A stretch of 64,000 nucleotides of DNA from Afipia clevelandensis ATCC 49720 (GTDB taxonomy: Bacteria > Pseudomonadota > Alphaproteobacteria > Rhizobiales > Xanthobacteraceae). Both the position numbers and the translations under genes were made by a program. The notes beneath the pieces were generated by a model. The model was not told where the DNA came from. It saw only the letters and a program-made list of their open reading frames with translations, and searched no databases. Shown here one piece after another: positions 27,052 through 36,298 of the stretch; within the stretch, counting starts at the first letter, position 1, and each line of letters opens with the position of its first letter. The stretch lies in the NCBI RefSeq assembly GCF_000336555.1, contig NZ_KB375281.1, positions 248,001 to 312,000 on the forward strand, written 5' to 3'.

Positions 27052-28377
27052 ATGGACAAGTTCACACCAAATCGCCGCGCATTGCTGAAAGGCGGCGCAT
27101 CGGTGCTCGCAGGCGCCGCGACGCTGACCACCGATCAGTTGCTCGGCTTCGCCAAGGCCTGGGCGCAGACCACCCAGTGGAAGCCGGAAAAGGGCGCCAA
27201 GATCAATCTGCTGCGCTGGAAGCGTTTCGTGGAAGCCGAAGACAAGGCGTTCATGGACATCATCGCGGCCTTCACCAAGGCGACCGGCGTTGAAGTCAAC
27301 GTCTCCAACGAATCCTACGACGATATCCAGCCGAAGGCCTCGGTTGCCGCGAACACCGGGCAGGGCCTCGACATGGTGTGGGGGCTCTATTCGCTGCCGC
27401 ATCTGTTGCCGACCAAGTGCGTGGACGTCACCGATGTGGCGGACTATCTCGGCAAGAAGTATGGCGGCTGGGCCGACTCGGCCAATGCCTACGGCAAGAA
27501 CAAGGCCGGCAAGTGGATCGGCATTCCGGTCGCCGCGACCGGCGCGCTGATGAATTATCGCATCAGTTCATGCGAGAAGGCGGGCTTCAAGGAATTCCCG
27601 AAGGACACCGCAGGCTTCCTCGAACTGGTCAAGGCCCTCAACAAGAACGGCACCCCGGCCGGCATGGCCATCGGCCATGCTTCTGGCGACGCCAACACCT
27701 GGCTGCACTGGGCACTCTGGACCCACGGCGGCTATCTCGTCGACAAGAACGACAAGGTCATCATCAATTCGCCGGAAACCGCCAAGGCGCTGGAATATGT
27801 CAAGGCGCTTTATGACAACTTCATTCCCGGCACGGCGTCGTGGAACGACTCGTCGAACAACAAGGCGTTCCTCGCCGGTCAGCTTCACGTCACCTGTAAC
27901 GGCATCTCCGTTTACGTGACCGCCAAGCGCGAAGCGAAGAACATCGCCGAGGACATGAACCACGCCTATATGCCGATCGGCCCGGCCGGCAAGCCGACCG
28001 AACTGCATCTGCCCTTCACGATGATGACCTTCAACTTCACGAAGTATCCGCAGGCGTGCAAGGCACTCACCGCGTTCATGATGGAAGCGGACCAGTTCAA
28101 TCCATGGCTGGTGTCCGCATCGGGTTATCTGTCGCCGTTCCTCAACGGTTACGACAACAATCCGGTCTGGACCTCGGATCCGAAGAACACCGTGTACCGC
28201 GATGTCGCCAAGCGCACGCTGACGCCCGGCGGTCTCGGCACGCTCGGCGAGAACGCGGCGGCGGCGATTGCCGACTTCCTGGTCGTCGACATGTTCGCGA
28301 ATTACTGCACCGGCCGCGAAGACCTTAAGGGCTCGATCGCCTTCGCAGAGCGTCAGGCCAAGCGTCTGTATCGCTGA
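27052..28377 (+). CDS. Sugar ABC transporter substrate-binding protein, Tat-type signal
   Basis: A 441-residue extracellular binding protein of the CUT1 (MalE/UgpB) type. The ATG at 27052 follows GGGAG. The N-terminus MDKFTPNRRALLKGGASVLA is a twin-arginine signal, so export through Tat is likely. The mature part contains INLLRWKRFVEAEDKAF, which resembles carbohydrate-binding-protein starts. It lies between the ATPase and permease genes of a LacI-controlled importer. Confidence 0.9.
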   Translation: MDKFTPNRRALLKGGASVLAGAATLTTDQLLGFAKAWAQTTQWKPEKGAKINLLRWKRFVEAEDKAFMDIIAAFTKATGVEVNVSNESYDDIQPKASVAANTGQGLDMVWGLYSLPHLLPTKCVDVTDVADYLGKKYGGWADSANAYGKNKAGKWIGIPVAATGALMNYRISSCEKAGFKEFPKDTAGFLELVKALNKNGTPAGMAIGHASGDANTWLHWALWTHGGYLVDKNDKVIINSPETAKALEYVKALYDNFIPGTASWNDSSNNKAFLAGQLHVTCNGISVYVTAKREAKNIAEDMNHAYMPIGPAGKPTELHLPFTMMTFNFTKYPQACKALTAFMMEADQFNPWLVSASGYLSPFLNGYDNNPVWTSDPKNTVYRDVAKRTLTPGGLGTLGENAAAAIADFLVVDMFANYCTGREDLKGSIAFAERQAKRLYR

Positions 28378-28387
28378 CCGATACCGG

Positions 28388-28416
28388 CACCGGCGCGGAA
28401 CCATCCCGCGCCGGTG
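28388..28416 (+). terminator. Hairpin after the sugar-binding protein gene (attenuator or mRNA stabiliser)
   Basis: CACCGGCGCGG and CCGCGCCGGTG are perfect 11-base arms around a seven-base loop, 11 bases after the stop codon. No T-run follows at once, so it may be a partial terminator or a 3'-end stabiliser that favours the binding protein over the permeases. Confidence 0.6.
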
Positions 28417-28514
28417 TCTCTGTTTCGTGATGACACGCGCGCATCTTCCGGCAGGACAACAGCTATACTGTCGTCAAGCGCGTGGAAGGTTCTGATCCCA
28501 GAAGGTTGGGTCTA

Positions 28515-29474
28515 ATGAGCACGATACCGGCGTCGATGCCCAAACAGCAGGCCTATGTCAGCACGCAGTCGCTCTGGCAGCGGCTGAGTGCGAACCGCAA
28601 CTGGGTTGCACTCTGGTTCATGCTGCCGGCGGCAGCATTCCTGCTGCTGTTCCTGGCTTATCCGCTGGGCCTCGGCATCTGGATGAGCTTTACGGATGTC
28701 CGTATCGGGCGGCCCGGTCAGTTCATCGGCCTTGAAAACTACGAGTGGCTCTGGGACGACGGCGTGTTCTGGCTGTCGGTGTTCAACACGTTGCTTTACA
28801 CGATTGTCGCCAGCGTCATCAAATTCGCGCTCGGGCTTTATCTCGCGTTGCTGCTCAACCGCAACATGCCGTTCAAGGCGATGATCCGGGCCGCTGTGCT
28901 GATCCCCTTCATCGTGCCGACGGTATTGTCGGCCATCGCATTCTGGTGGATTTACGACTCGCAGTTCTCGATCATCTCGTGGTCGCTCACCAAAATGGGC
29001 TTGATCCACCAGAACATCAATTTCCTCGGCGACTCGACCTGGGCGCGCATCAGCGTCATCATCGCGAATATCTGGCGCGGCGTGCCGTTCGTCGCCATCA
29101 CGCTGCTGGCGGGATTGCAGACCGTTTCGCCATCGCTTTATGAAGCGGCGACGCTCGATGGCGCCAGCAACTGGCAACGCTTCCGCTACATCACATATCC
29201 GCTGCTGACGCCGATCATCGCCGTGGTGATGACCTTCTCGGTGCTGTTCACATTCACCGACTTCCAGTTGATCTGGGCGCTGACCCGTGGCGGTCCGGTG
29301 AACGCGACGCATCTGATGGCGACGCTCAGTTATCAGCGTGGCATTCTGAGTGGACGGTTGGGCGAGGGCGCCGCGGTCGCGACCGCGATGATCCCGTTCC
29401 TGCTCGCGGCGATCACCATCTCATGGTTCGGCATGCAGCGCCGCAAGTGGCAGCAGGGATCCGACAATGACTGA
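28515..29474 (+). CDS. Sugar ABC transporter permease (MalF/UgpA type)
   Basis: A 319-residue inner-membrane permease with six predicted helices. The EAA motif region SPSLYEAATLDGASNWQRFRYITYP near residue 210 is the ATPase docking loop (shown here only in outline: EAATLDGAS). The start at 28515 gives MSTIPASMPKQQAYV; a GTG at 28482 is a weaker choice. Its end is part of a duplicated junction with the next permease. Confidence 0.9.
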   Translation: MSTIPASMPKQQAYVSTQSLWQRLSANRNWVALWFMLPAAAFLLLFLAYPLGLGIWMSFTDVRIGRPGQFIGLENYEWLWDDGVFWLSVFNTLLYTIVASVIKFALGLYLALLLNRNMPFKAMIRAAVLIPFIVPTVLSAIAFWWIYDSQFSIISWSLTKMGLIHQNINFLGDSTWARISVIIANIWRGVPFVAITLLAGLQTVSPSLYEAATLDGASNWQRFRYITYPLLTPIIAVVMTFSVLFTFTDFQLIWALTRGGPVNATHLMATLSYQRGILSGRLGEGAAVATAMIPFLLAAITISWFGMQRRKWQQGSDND

Positions 29475-29568
29475 TCGGGCCGAGACGTTGCAGCTTTATT
29501 CCTGCGCGAACAGGGCAAGCCCCGCGCGCGCGCCGCAAGTGGCAGCAAGGATCCGACAATGACTGATC
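29438..29568 (+). repeat. Imperfect 39-bp direct repeat at the permease junction, with a 31-codon mini-ORF
   Basis: Bases 29438-29476 recur at 29530-29568 with one mismatch (29457 G, 29549 A). Each copy holds a ribosome-binding-like AGGGA or AAGGA, then GACAATGACTGATC. In the first copy this ATG (29467) lies inside the last codons of the upstream permease gene. It opens a 31-codon frame whose TGA (29560-29562) overlaps the ATG of the second permease at 29559. The arrangement is what a tandem duplication of an originally overlapping stop/start junction would leave. Confidence 0.85.
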
Positions 29569-30470
29569 ATGCAGCGCATCCGCCTGTCGCCACCACGCAA
29601 GCCGTGACCGATAACAGCGAGGGCATGAGCTATCTGGAGAGCTTGCCGCGCAAGATCGTCACGCTCTACATTCCGCTCTTCATTCTGGTGGTGATCCTGC
29701 TGTTCCCGTTTTACTGGATGGCGCTGACATCCATCAAACCGGACGAACAGCTCATCGACATGGAGACCTACAACCCGTTCTGGGTTGTGAAGCCGACCTT
29801 CAAGCATATTCACAAGCTGCTGTTCGAGACGGAGTATCCGCGCTGGCTGTGGAACACGATGTATGTGGCCGCGGCGGCAACGTTTCTTTCGATCGTTGCG
29901 AGCGTGCTGGCCGCTTATGCCATCGTGCGCCTGCGCTTCAAAGGCGCGGAGACGGTCAGCGCGATGATCTTTCTGGCCTACCTCGTGCCGCCGTCCATTC
30001 TCTTTATCCCGCTGGCATCGGTGATCCATTCCTACGGGCTGTTCGACTCGCCGCTGTCGCTGATCCTGGTCTATCCCACGCTGCTGATTCCGTTCTCGAC
30101 ATGGCTGCTGATGGGATACTTCAAGACCATCCCCTATGAACTGGAGGAATGCGCGCTGATCGACGGCGCCAGCCGCTGGCAGATTTTGACCAAGATTGTA
30201 CTGCCGCTCGCGGTGCCAGGGCTGATCTCGGCATTCATCTTCTGCTTCACGCTGTGCTGGAACGAATTCATCTACGCGCTGACATTCCTTGCCTCCACAC
30301 CGAACAAGACGGTCCCGGTGGCTATCGTTAACGAATTCGTCGATGGCGATATTTACAAGTGGGGATCGCTGATGGCGGGCGCGCTGGTCGGCTCGCTCCC
30401 GCTGGTCATCCTCTACGCATTCTTTGTCGAGCACTACGTCTCGGCGATGACGGGTGCGGTGAAGGAATAA
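29559..30470 (+). CDS. Sugar ABC transporter permease (MalG/UgpE type)
   Basis: A 303-residue inner-membrane permease with the MalG-like EAA loop (ELEECALIDGASRWQIL, near residue 192) and the C-terminal pattern WNEFIYALTF. A helix (LYIPLFILVVILLFPFYWMAL) follows an N-terminal tail of about 35 residues. It pairs with the permease at 28515 to form the membrane channel. AAGGA lies about eight bases before the ATG, inside the second copy of the duplicated junction. Confidence 0.9.
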   Translation: MTDHAAHPPVATTQAVTDNSEGMSYLESLPRKIVTLYIPLFILVVILLFPFYWMALTSIKPDEQLIDMETYNPFWVVKPTFKHIHKLLFETEYPRWLWNTMYVAAAATFLSIVASVLAAYAIVRLRFKGAETVSAMIFLAYLVPPSILFIPLASVIHSYGLFDSPLSLILVYPTLLIPFSTWLLMGYFKTIPYELEECALIDGASRWQILTKIVLPLAVPGLISAFIFCFTLCWNEFIYALTFLASTPNKTVPVAIVNEFVDGDIYKWGSLMAGALVGSLPLVILYAFFVEHYVSAMTGAVKE

Positions 30471-30474
30471 GGAA

Positions 30475-30573
30475 GCCTCATCCTGAGGAGTGCGCCTTGC
30501 GCGCGTCTCGAAGGATGGGTGACAAATTCCCTCGTTCGAGACGGCACTGAAGAAGCGCCTCCTCATCATGAGG
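30475..30573. repeat. Palindromic intergenic repeat, family C (degenerate copy 2)
   Basis: CCTCATCCTGAGGAGTGCGC at the left and GCGCCTCCTCATCATGAGG at the right pair imperfectly, and inner TCTCGAAGG and TTCGAGA blocks also pair. It separates the transporter genes from the catabolic enzyme genes of the same arm. Confidence 0.7.
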
Positions 30574-30601
30574 GACAATTGTTGTTTTGAAGGAGTTACT
30601 C

Positions 30602-31585
30602 TTGCATATTCTGGTTCTCGGCGCTGCCGGTATGGTCGGGCGCAAACTCGTCGAGCGGCTGACCCGCGATGGACGGCTCGGAAAGTCCGACATCACGCGC
30701 ATGACGCTGCAGGATGTCGTCGCGCCGGCGAAACCGGAAACATCCATTCCTGTCGACGTGGTGACATGTGACGTCGCCGATCAGGCGGCAGTGACGAAAC
30801 TCGTTGCGGGCAAGCCGGACGTCATTTTTCATCTTGCGGCCATTGTTTCAGGCGAGGCCGAGGCGGATTTCGACAAGGGCTACCGGATCAATCTCGATGG
30901 CACGCGCTACCTGATCGACGCCGTGCGCGCCATTGGCGGCAATTACAAGCCGAGGATCGTGTTTACGTCGTCGATCGCCGTGTTCGGCGCGCCGTTCCCG
31001 CAACAGATCGGGGACGAATTCCTCTCCGCGCCGCTGACCAGCTATGGCACCCAGAAGGCCATCGGGGAACTGCTGATCTCCGATTACACCCGCAAGGGTC
31101 TGTTCGATGGCGTCAGTATCAGGCTGCCGACGATTTGCGTGCGGCCGGGCCTGCCGAACAAGGCGGCCTCGGGGTTCTTTTCCAACATCATCCGCGAACC
31201 GCTGGCCGGCAAGGAAGCTGTGCTTCCGGTGTCGGAGGACGTCCGTCACTGGCATGCCTCGCCGCGCTCAGCCGTGGGTTTCCTGCTGCATGCCGGAACG
31301 ATGGATACCAACACGATTGGCCCGCGCCGCGCATTGAGCATGCCCGGCCTGTCGGTCACGGTGGGCGAACAGATCGCGGCGCTTGGCCGTGTCGCCGGCA
31401 AGGGCGTGACGGACCGCATCAAGCGCGTCCCCGACCAGACCATCACCGGCATCGTCGCCGGATGGCCGCGTGATTTCGTCACCGAGCGGGCGCTCAAGCT
31501 CGGTTTCACCACCGCCGAAAAGACCTTCGACGACATCATCCGCATTCACATCGAAGACGAACTCGGTGGAAAATTCGTAAGCTGA
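30602..31585 (+). CDS. denD: NAD-dependent epimerase/dehydratase family protein (D-erythronate dehydrogenase DenD-like)
   Basis: A 327-residue extended SDR. The start is taken as TTG at 30602 because AAGGAG lies six bases upstream and the Rossmann strand MHILVLGAAGMVG follows; an in-frame TTG at 30587 precedes that ribosome-binding site and is unlikely. HLAAIVSG near residue 80 and the catalytic SYGTQK near 145 are seen. The pattern resembles DenD of four-carbon sugar-acid pathways, but the neighbouring KDG kinase and KDPG aldolase suggest a six-carbon or related substrate, so the symbol is tentative. Confidence 0.8.
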   Translation: MHILVLGAAGMVGRKLVERLTRDGRLGKSDITRMTLQDVVAPAKPETSIPVDVVTCDVADQAAVTKLVAGKPDVIFHLAAIVSGEAEADFDKGYRINLDGTRYLIDAVRAIGGNYKPRIVFTSSIAVFGAPFPQQIGDEFLSAPLTSYGTQKAIGELLISDYTRKGLFDGVSIRLPTICVRPGLPNKAASGFFSNIIREPLAGKEAVLPVSEDVRHWHASPRSAVGFLLHAGTMDTNTIGPRRALSMPGLSVTVGEQIAALGRVAGKGVTDRIKRVPDQTITGIVAGWPRDFVTERALKLGFTTAEKTFDDIIRIHIEDELGGKFVS

Positions 31586-31589
31586 CGGC

Positions 31590-32510
31590 ATGACCACGGT
31601 CGCCTGCATCGGCGAGTGTATGATCGAGCTCTCGCAGGGCGCGGATAACATCGTCACGCGCGGCTACGGCGGCGATACGCTAAACACGGCAGTCTATCTC
31701 GCCCGCCTTGGGGTAAGCGTCGATTATGTGACCGCGCTCGGCGACGATCCGTTCAGCGAAGAAATGCTGAAGGGCTGGGCGGGCGAGGGCGTCGGCATCA
31801 GCCGGGTGATGCGCGTCCCGGGGAAGCTGCCGGGACTCTATGCCATCCGGACCAGCGAGGCGGGCGAGCGTTCGTTCTATTACTGGCGCGAAAACTCAGC
31901 GGCCCGTCAATTGCTCAACTTGCCCGAAACAGATGACCTGCTCGCATCGCTCGCCGGTTACGACGTAGTCTATCTCTCCGGCATTACACTTTCGCTTTAT
32001 GGCGCCGATGGCCGTCGCCGGCTGATCGAGGCGTTGAAAGCAGCGCGCAAGGGCGGGGCGCGTATTGCATTCGACACCAATTTCCGAATGAAAGGTTGGC
32101 CGGATCTGGACGTCGCCCGTCAGGTCTATCGCGACATGCTGGCGGTGGCGGATATCGTGCTGGCGTCTGTTGATGATCTCACACCATTGTTCGGAAGCCG
32201 CATGCATGGCGAACTGATCGACCGCATGGCTGCCGGCGAGGTGGTGTTGAAACTCGCCGAACCGGGCAGCGTTGTCAGGTATGACGGCGTGGAGAATAGC
32301 GTGAAGGCGGAGCCGGTCAGCAGAGTGGTCGATACGACAGCGGCGGGCGACAGTTTCGCGGCGGCTTATCTCGCGGCGCGGATTGGCGGCGCTGCCCCGG
32401 GCGAAGCCGCGCGGGCCGGTCATCGTCTGGCCGGGGCGGTGGTCGCCCATCGCGGAGCGATCATTCCGCGCGAGCACATGCCGGCCGTCAACGTAGCGGG
32501 AAGGGGATGA
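31590..32510 (+). CDS. kdgK: 2-dehydro-3-deoxygluconokinase (PfkB family)
   Basis: A 306-residue ribokinase/PfkB-family sugar kinase. N-terminal IGECMIELSQ and GGDTLNTAVYLARLG are typical of KDG kinases, and the catalytic DTTAAGDSF (residues 248-256, base Asp254) is intact. It would phosphorylate 2-keto-3-deoxygluconate to KDPG, the substrate of the Eda product encoded next. It overlaps eda by four bases (ATGA), so the two are translationally coupled. Confidence 0.92.
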   Translation: MTTVACIGECMIELSQGADNIVTRGYGGDTLNTAVYLARLGVSVDYVTALGDDPFSEEMLKGWAGEGVGISRVMRVPGKLPGLYAIRTSEAGERSFYYWRENSAARQLLNLPETDDLLASLAGYDVVYLSGITLSLYGADGRRRLIEALKAARKGGARIAFDTNFRMKGWPDLDVARQVYRDMLAVADIVLASVDDLTPLFGSRMHGELIDRMAAGEVVLKLAEPGSVVRYDGVENSVKAEPVSRVVDTTAAGDSFAAAYLAARIGGAAPGEAARAGHRLAGAVVAHRGAIIPREHMPAVNVAGRG

Positions 32511-33175
32511 GCATCATGACCGGTCTGTCGGCGTCGGAAAGACAAGCGGCTCTTGAGACAACTCTCGTTCCGGCGCGGATCGTCCCGGTGCTGACCATCG
32601 AGCGCGTGTCGGATGGCGTTCCGCTGGCGAAGGCGCTGGTCGCCGGGGGCATCAAGGTGCTTGAAGTTACTTTCCGGACGCACGCGGCTGCCGAGGCGGC
32701 GAAGGCGATCATTGCGGAAGTTCCGGACGCCATCGTCGGGATGGGCACCGTCCTCAATGGCGACGATCTGCGCCGGGCGCAGGCGCTTGGAGCAAAATTC
32801 GCGGTCAGCCCCGGTGCAACGCCGGAATTGCTTGATACGGCTGCGGAAAGTGCCTTGCCCTTACTGCCGGGCGTCGCGACAGCCTCCGAAGTGATGCAGG
32901 CGCAGGCGAGGGGATTCAATCTGCTGAAGTTCTTTCCCGCCGAACAGGCTGGCGGCATTCCGATGCTGCGAGCGCTGGCGGGGCCGTTCCCGACCACACG
33001 GTTCTGTCCGACCGGCGGAGTCAATGCCGACAATCTCGCGACATGGCTGGCCGAGCCGAATGTCATCGCGGCGGGCGGCTCATGGCTATGTCCGGCCTCC
33101 GATATCAAATCGGGGAACTGGGAAATTATCACCGCCCGCTGCGTCGACGCGATGAAGAAGCTGCGGCGGAAGTAA
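32507..33175 (+). CDS. eda: 2-dehydro-3-deoxy-6-phosphogluconate (KDPG) aldolase
   Basis: A 222-residue class I aldolase. Glu53 in KVLEVTFRT and the Schiff-base Lys141 in LLKFFPAE correspond to the E. coli Eda catalytic residues, and the phosphate-binding FCPTGGVN near 187 is present. It splits KDPG to pyruvate and glyceraldehyde 3-phosphate, the last step of the pathway encoded by this regulon. It is the last gene of the plus-strand arm. Confidence 0.93.
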   Translation: MSIMTGLSASERQAALETTLVPARIVPVLTIERVSDGVPLAKALVAGGIKVLEVTFRTHAAAEAAKAIIAEVPDAIVGMGTVLNGDDLRRAQALGAKFAVSPGATPELLDTAAESALPLLPGVATASEVMQAQARGFNLLKFFPAEQAGGIPMLRALAGPFPTTRFCPTGGVNADNLATWLAEPNVIAAGGSWLCPASDIKSGNWEIITARCVDAMKKLRRK

Positions 33176-33208
33176 AGCTATCAGAACGAAAAAGCTATCA
33201 AAACGAAA
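33175..33208 (+). repeat. 17-bp tandem duplication after eda
   Basis: AAGCTATCAGAACGAAA (33175-33191) is followed at once by AAGCTATCAAAACGAAA (33192-33208), one mismatch. It starts within the eda stop codon. I see no obvious function. Confidence 0.75.
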
Positions 33209-33220
33209 GGGTGCTCTCTT

Positions 33221-33350
33221 TAACCTCTCCCCGTAAACGGGGAGAGGTCGGATTGCGTAGCAATCCGGGTGAGGGGCGAACGAACGATGGCGACGATGCG
33301 TGAAGCTGCCCCTCGGCCCAACCCTCTGCCGCAAGAGCGGGGCGAGGGAG
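33221..33350. repeat. Palindromic intergenic repeat, family A (copy 3)
   Basis: CCTCTCCCCG-TAAA-CGGGGAGAGG forms the left hairpin, and CTCTGCCGC...GCGGGGCGAGG forms a decayed right one, with inner GGGTGAGGGGC and GCCCCTCGGCCC. With a short GACCCGGAACGAGTCCGGGC palindrome at 33381-33405, it accounts for most of the 342-base gap between eda and the convergent transpeptidase gene. Nothing else is visible in that gap. Confidence 0.8.
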
Positions 33351-33517
33351 TAGCGCGCATCGTCCACATTTTTGTCGAGAGACCCGGAACGAGTCCGGGC
33401 ATGACAAAAGTGGAGTCTGTTGAGCCGGTTACGACTCGCACCGCAAGCGAAGACTGAATCTCCGCATGATGTTGTGCGTGAAGATCAGGCGCTGGACCTA
33501 AGCTATTCGTCCGACTC

Positions 33518-35107
33518 TTAAAATCCCATCGCCGCACCATCGCTGCGCGGATCGGTTGCGCCCTCGAACATTCCATCCGGATGACGGACCACGGCGCCCG
33601 CATGGCCCATGGTCGAGGTGAAGGCCGGGAGGATTTCGACGTCGTGGCCGGCGTCACGCATGGCCTGAACCACCGCCGGATCGAAGCGGTCTTCCAGTTT
33701 CAGCGTCACCGTGGCATCGCCCCAGGTCTTGCCCAGCAGCCAGCGCGGCGCTGTGATCGCGGCCTGCAGGCCCTGACCGTACATCGCATAGCGGCTGAAC
33801 ACGGCGGACTGGCTCTGCGGCTGGCCTTCGCCGCCCATGTTGCCATAGACCATGCGGCGGCCGTCGTTGAACAGCGCCATCGCCGGATTAAGAGTGTGGA
33901 ACGGCTTGCGGCCGGGGCGCAGCGCACGCGGGCCATCGCCGTCGAGCAGGAAGCTCGAACCACGGTTTTGCCAGACGATGCCCGAATTCTCCAGCACGCA
34001 GCCGGAGCCGAACTCAAAGTAGATGCTCTGGATGAAGCTGACGGCGGTGCCGTTGTTGTCGATGGCGCCAAGCCACACCGTGTCACCGGGATTGACCGGC
34101 ACCGGCCATGGCAGCGCGCGCTTGCGGTTGACGTTGGCCGCGAGTCCGTCGAGCGTCGCCGAAGTCAGATAGTGTTCGGCCTTTTCGGTCATCAGCGCGG
34201 GGTCGCCCACAATACGGTCGCGCACGAGAAACGCCTGTTTGGTCGCTTCGACAATGCAGTGGAGATAGTCGAACGTCTCGGCTTCCTTGACGCCAAGCCG
34301 CTCGAAGATCGCCAGGATCATCAGCGAGGCAAGGCCCTGCGTCGGCGGCGGGAAGTTGTAGAGTGTCGCGTCCTTCACCGCGACCGACAGCGCCTGGCGC
34401 CGCTGCGCCTTCTGAGCGGCAAGATCGGCGAGGGTGACTGGCGAGCCGCAGCGGGCGAGATCGGCTGCGATCTCCTTGGCCAGCGCGCCGGTGTAGAAAT
34501 CCATCGGGCCATCCTTGCCAAGGCGCTTCAGCGTTGCGCCCAGCGCGGGCAGCTTCATCAACTGGCCTTCCTTTGGCAGGTTTCCGTTGAAGAGGAAGGT
34601 GTCGACAAAGCCCGGGGAATCTTTCAGCTCCTGCAGCTTGGTCTCGGTCAGCTCCTGCTGCGTCGCTGTGACGGCGAAACCGTTTTCTGCCGACCATGCG
34701 GCATCTTCCACGAGGCGCGACAGCGGCAGCTTGCCGCCGACTTCCTTGTTGATCGCGATCACCTCGGCCCAGCCGGACAGCGTGCCGGCGACCGTGTTGG
34801 CGGCGAGGGGGCCGCGGGATGGAATCGCCGACAGCCCCTTGCTCTTGTAGAAATCAACGGTCGCGGCCTGTGCCGCCGCGCCGCAGCCATCCACGGCGAT
34901 GGGCGGCTTGCCGTCAACGGAGATCAGCCAGAAGCCGTCGCCGCCGATCGAATTCATGTGCGGATAGACCACGGGCAGGCTCGCTGCCATGGCCAGTGTG
35001 GCTTCGATGGCGTTGCCGCCCTCGCGCAGCACGCGCAATCCGGCCTCGGAGGCGAGATGGTGCGGCGAGGTGACCATACCGCGAAGGGAGCGAGGCGTAT
35101 TGAGCAT
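33518..35107 (-). CDS. Gamma-glutamyltransferase family protein
   Basis: A 529-residue Ntn-hydrolase of the gamma-glutamyltranspeptidase family (YwrD-like). N-terminal VTSPHHLASEAGLRVLREGGNA is typical. Autocatalytic cleavage is expected before Thr343 (DTVWLGAID), giving large and small subunits. No signal peptide is seen, so it is probably cytoplasmic. The ATG at 35107 is preferred over an upstream extension to 35194 that looks non-coding. It may act on gamma-glutamyl or related amide compounds; nothing in the neighbourhood narrows this. Confidence 0.88.
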   Translation of the reverse strand: MLNTPRSLRGMVTSPHHLASEAGLRVLREGGNAIEATLAMAASLPVVYPHMNSIGGDGFWLISVDGKPPIAVDGCGAAAQAATVDFYKSKGLSAIPSRGPLAANTVAGTLSGWAEVIAINKEVGGKLPLSRLVEDAAWSAENGFAVTATQQELTETKLQELKDSPGFVDTFLFNGNLPKEGQLMKLPALGATLKRLGKDGPMDFYTGALAKEIAADLARCGSPVTLADLAAQKAQRRQALSVAVKDATLYNFPPPTQGLASLMILAIFERLGVKEAETFDYLHCIVEATKQAFLVRDRIVGDPALMTEKAEHYLTSATLDGLAANVNRKRALPWPVPVNPGDTVWLGAIDNNGTAVSFIQSIYFEFGSGCVLENSGIVWQNRGSSFLLDGDGPRALRPGRKPFHTLNPAMALFNDGRRMVYGNMGGEGQPQSQSAVFSRYAMYGQGLQAAITAPRWLLGKTWGDATVTLKLEDRFDPAVVQAMRDAGHDVEILPAFTSTMGHAGAVVRHPDGMFEGATDPRSDGAAMGF

Positions 35108-35239
35108 TGTCCGTATCCATCGTCTGGCGTTGACGCGCCGGCAATGGACGCGATGACCTATGTAAGTGAATACTTCACTTTTTGTAAACCGCAAAATGCC
35201 CGGTTTTCACCGGGCATTCCAAAGTAAGCTAATTCTGAA

Positions 35240-36238
35240 TTACACCTTCACCATCCGTTTTCCGCGGTTTTCGCCGGCCAACAGTCCAATCAGGGCCTTC
35301 GGCGTGTTTTCCAGCCCATTGATGATGTCTTCTTGCACCTTGATCTTGCCGGCCTGCACCCACGCCTGCAGATCGGCCATTGCCGCGTCCCGCTGGTCGT
35401 TGAAATCGGTGAAGATGAAGCCCTGCACCGTCAGCCGCTTCACCACGATCAGTCCCGGCACACCGCGCGGGCCATGGGCAGGCGGCGTGCCGTCATAGGC
35501 CGAGACAGCTCCGCAACAGGAGATGCGGCCGTGCTGATTCATCTGCGGCAGACAGGCCTCGAAAATATCGCCACCGACATTGTCGAAATAGACATCAATG
35601 CCGTTCGGCGCGGCGGCTTTCAGTGCCTTGAACACGGGCTCGGATTTGTAATCGACAGCCGCATCGAAGCCGAGTTCGGAAACCAGCCAGTTGCACTTTT
35701 CCTTGCCGCCCGCGATGCCGACCACCCGGCAGCCCTTGATCTTGGCGATCTGCCCGACAAACGAGCCGACCGATCCGGCGGCGGCGGACACCACAACGGT
35801 CTCGCCGGCTTTGGGCTTGCCGACATTGAGCAGGCCGAAATAGGCGGTGAGGCCTGCGACGCCGAACACACTGAGCAGATGGGTGATCGGCTCGATGCGT
35901 GGCACCTTCACCAAGGTCTTGGCGCGCACGGCGGCATAGTCCTGCCAGCCGGTATCCCCGAACACCAGATCGCCCGGTGCAAGGCCGGGCGCATTGGACT
36001 TCACCACTTCGGCGATCGCGCCGCCTGCCATCACCGTGTTGGCTTCCACGGCGGCGCGATAGGTCGCGCCCTGCATCCACGCGCGGTTGGCGGCATCGAG
36101 CGAGATATAGAGAACACGCACCAGCACCTCGCCATCCTTCGGATCGGGAATGGCAGCCTCGGCCATCTTGAAATTCTGCGGCGCGAGCTTGCCGGTTGGC
36201 TTTTCGACGAGCAGGATCTGGCGGTTGGTCTGCGACAT
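35240..36238 (-). CDS. curA: NADP-dependent oxidoreductase, CurA/leukotriene B4 dehydrogenase family
   Basis: A 332-residue zinc-free medium-chain reductase. N-terminal QTNRQILLVEKPTG, the VVSAAAGSVGSFVGQIAK Rossmann motif near residue 150 and GVAGLTAYFGLL near 130 are typical of CurA-like enzymes, which reduce the carbon-carbon double bond of enones with NADPH. The ATG at 36238 follows GGAGGAAA at good spacing. It is divergent from hpnP and shares the 222-base intergenic region with it. Confidence 0.88.
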   Translation of the reverse strand: MSQTNRQILLVEKPTGKLAPQNFKMAEAAIPDPKDGEVLVRVLYISLDAANRAWMQGATYRAAVEANTVMAGGAIAEVVKSNAPGLAPGDLVFGDTGWQDYAAVRAKTLVKVPRIEPITHLLSVFGVAGLTAYFGLLNVGKPKAGETVVVSAAAGSVGSFVGQIAKIKGCRVVGIAGGKEKCNWLVSELGFDAAVDYKSEPVFKALKAAAPNGIDVYFDNVGGDIFEACLPQMNQHGRISCCGAVSAYDGTPPAHGPRGVPGLIVVKRLTVQGFIFTDFNDQRDAAMADLQAWVQAGKIKVQEDIINGLENTPKALIGLLAGENRGKRMVKV

Positions 36239-36298
36239 AAGTGTTTCCTCCGAAGGATGTTCTTGTCCCCTGACGATAGCAGCCTTTGAACAAGGATT

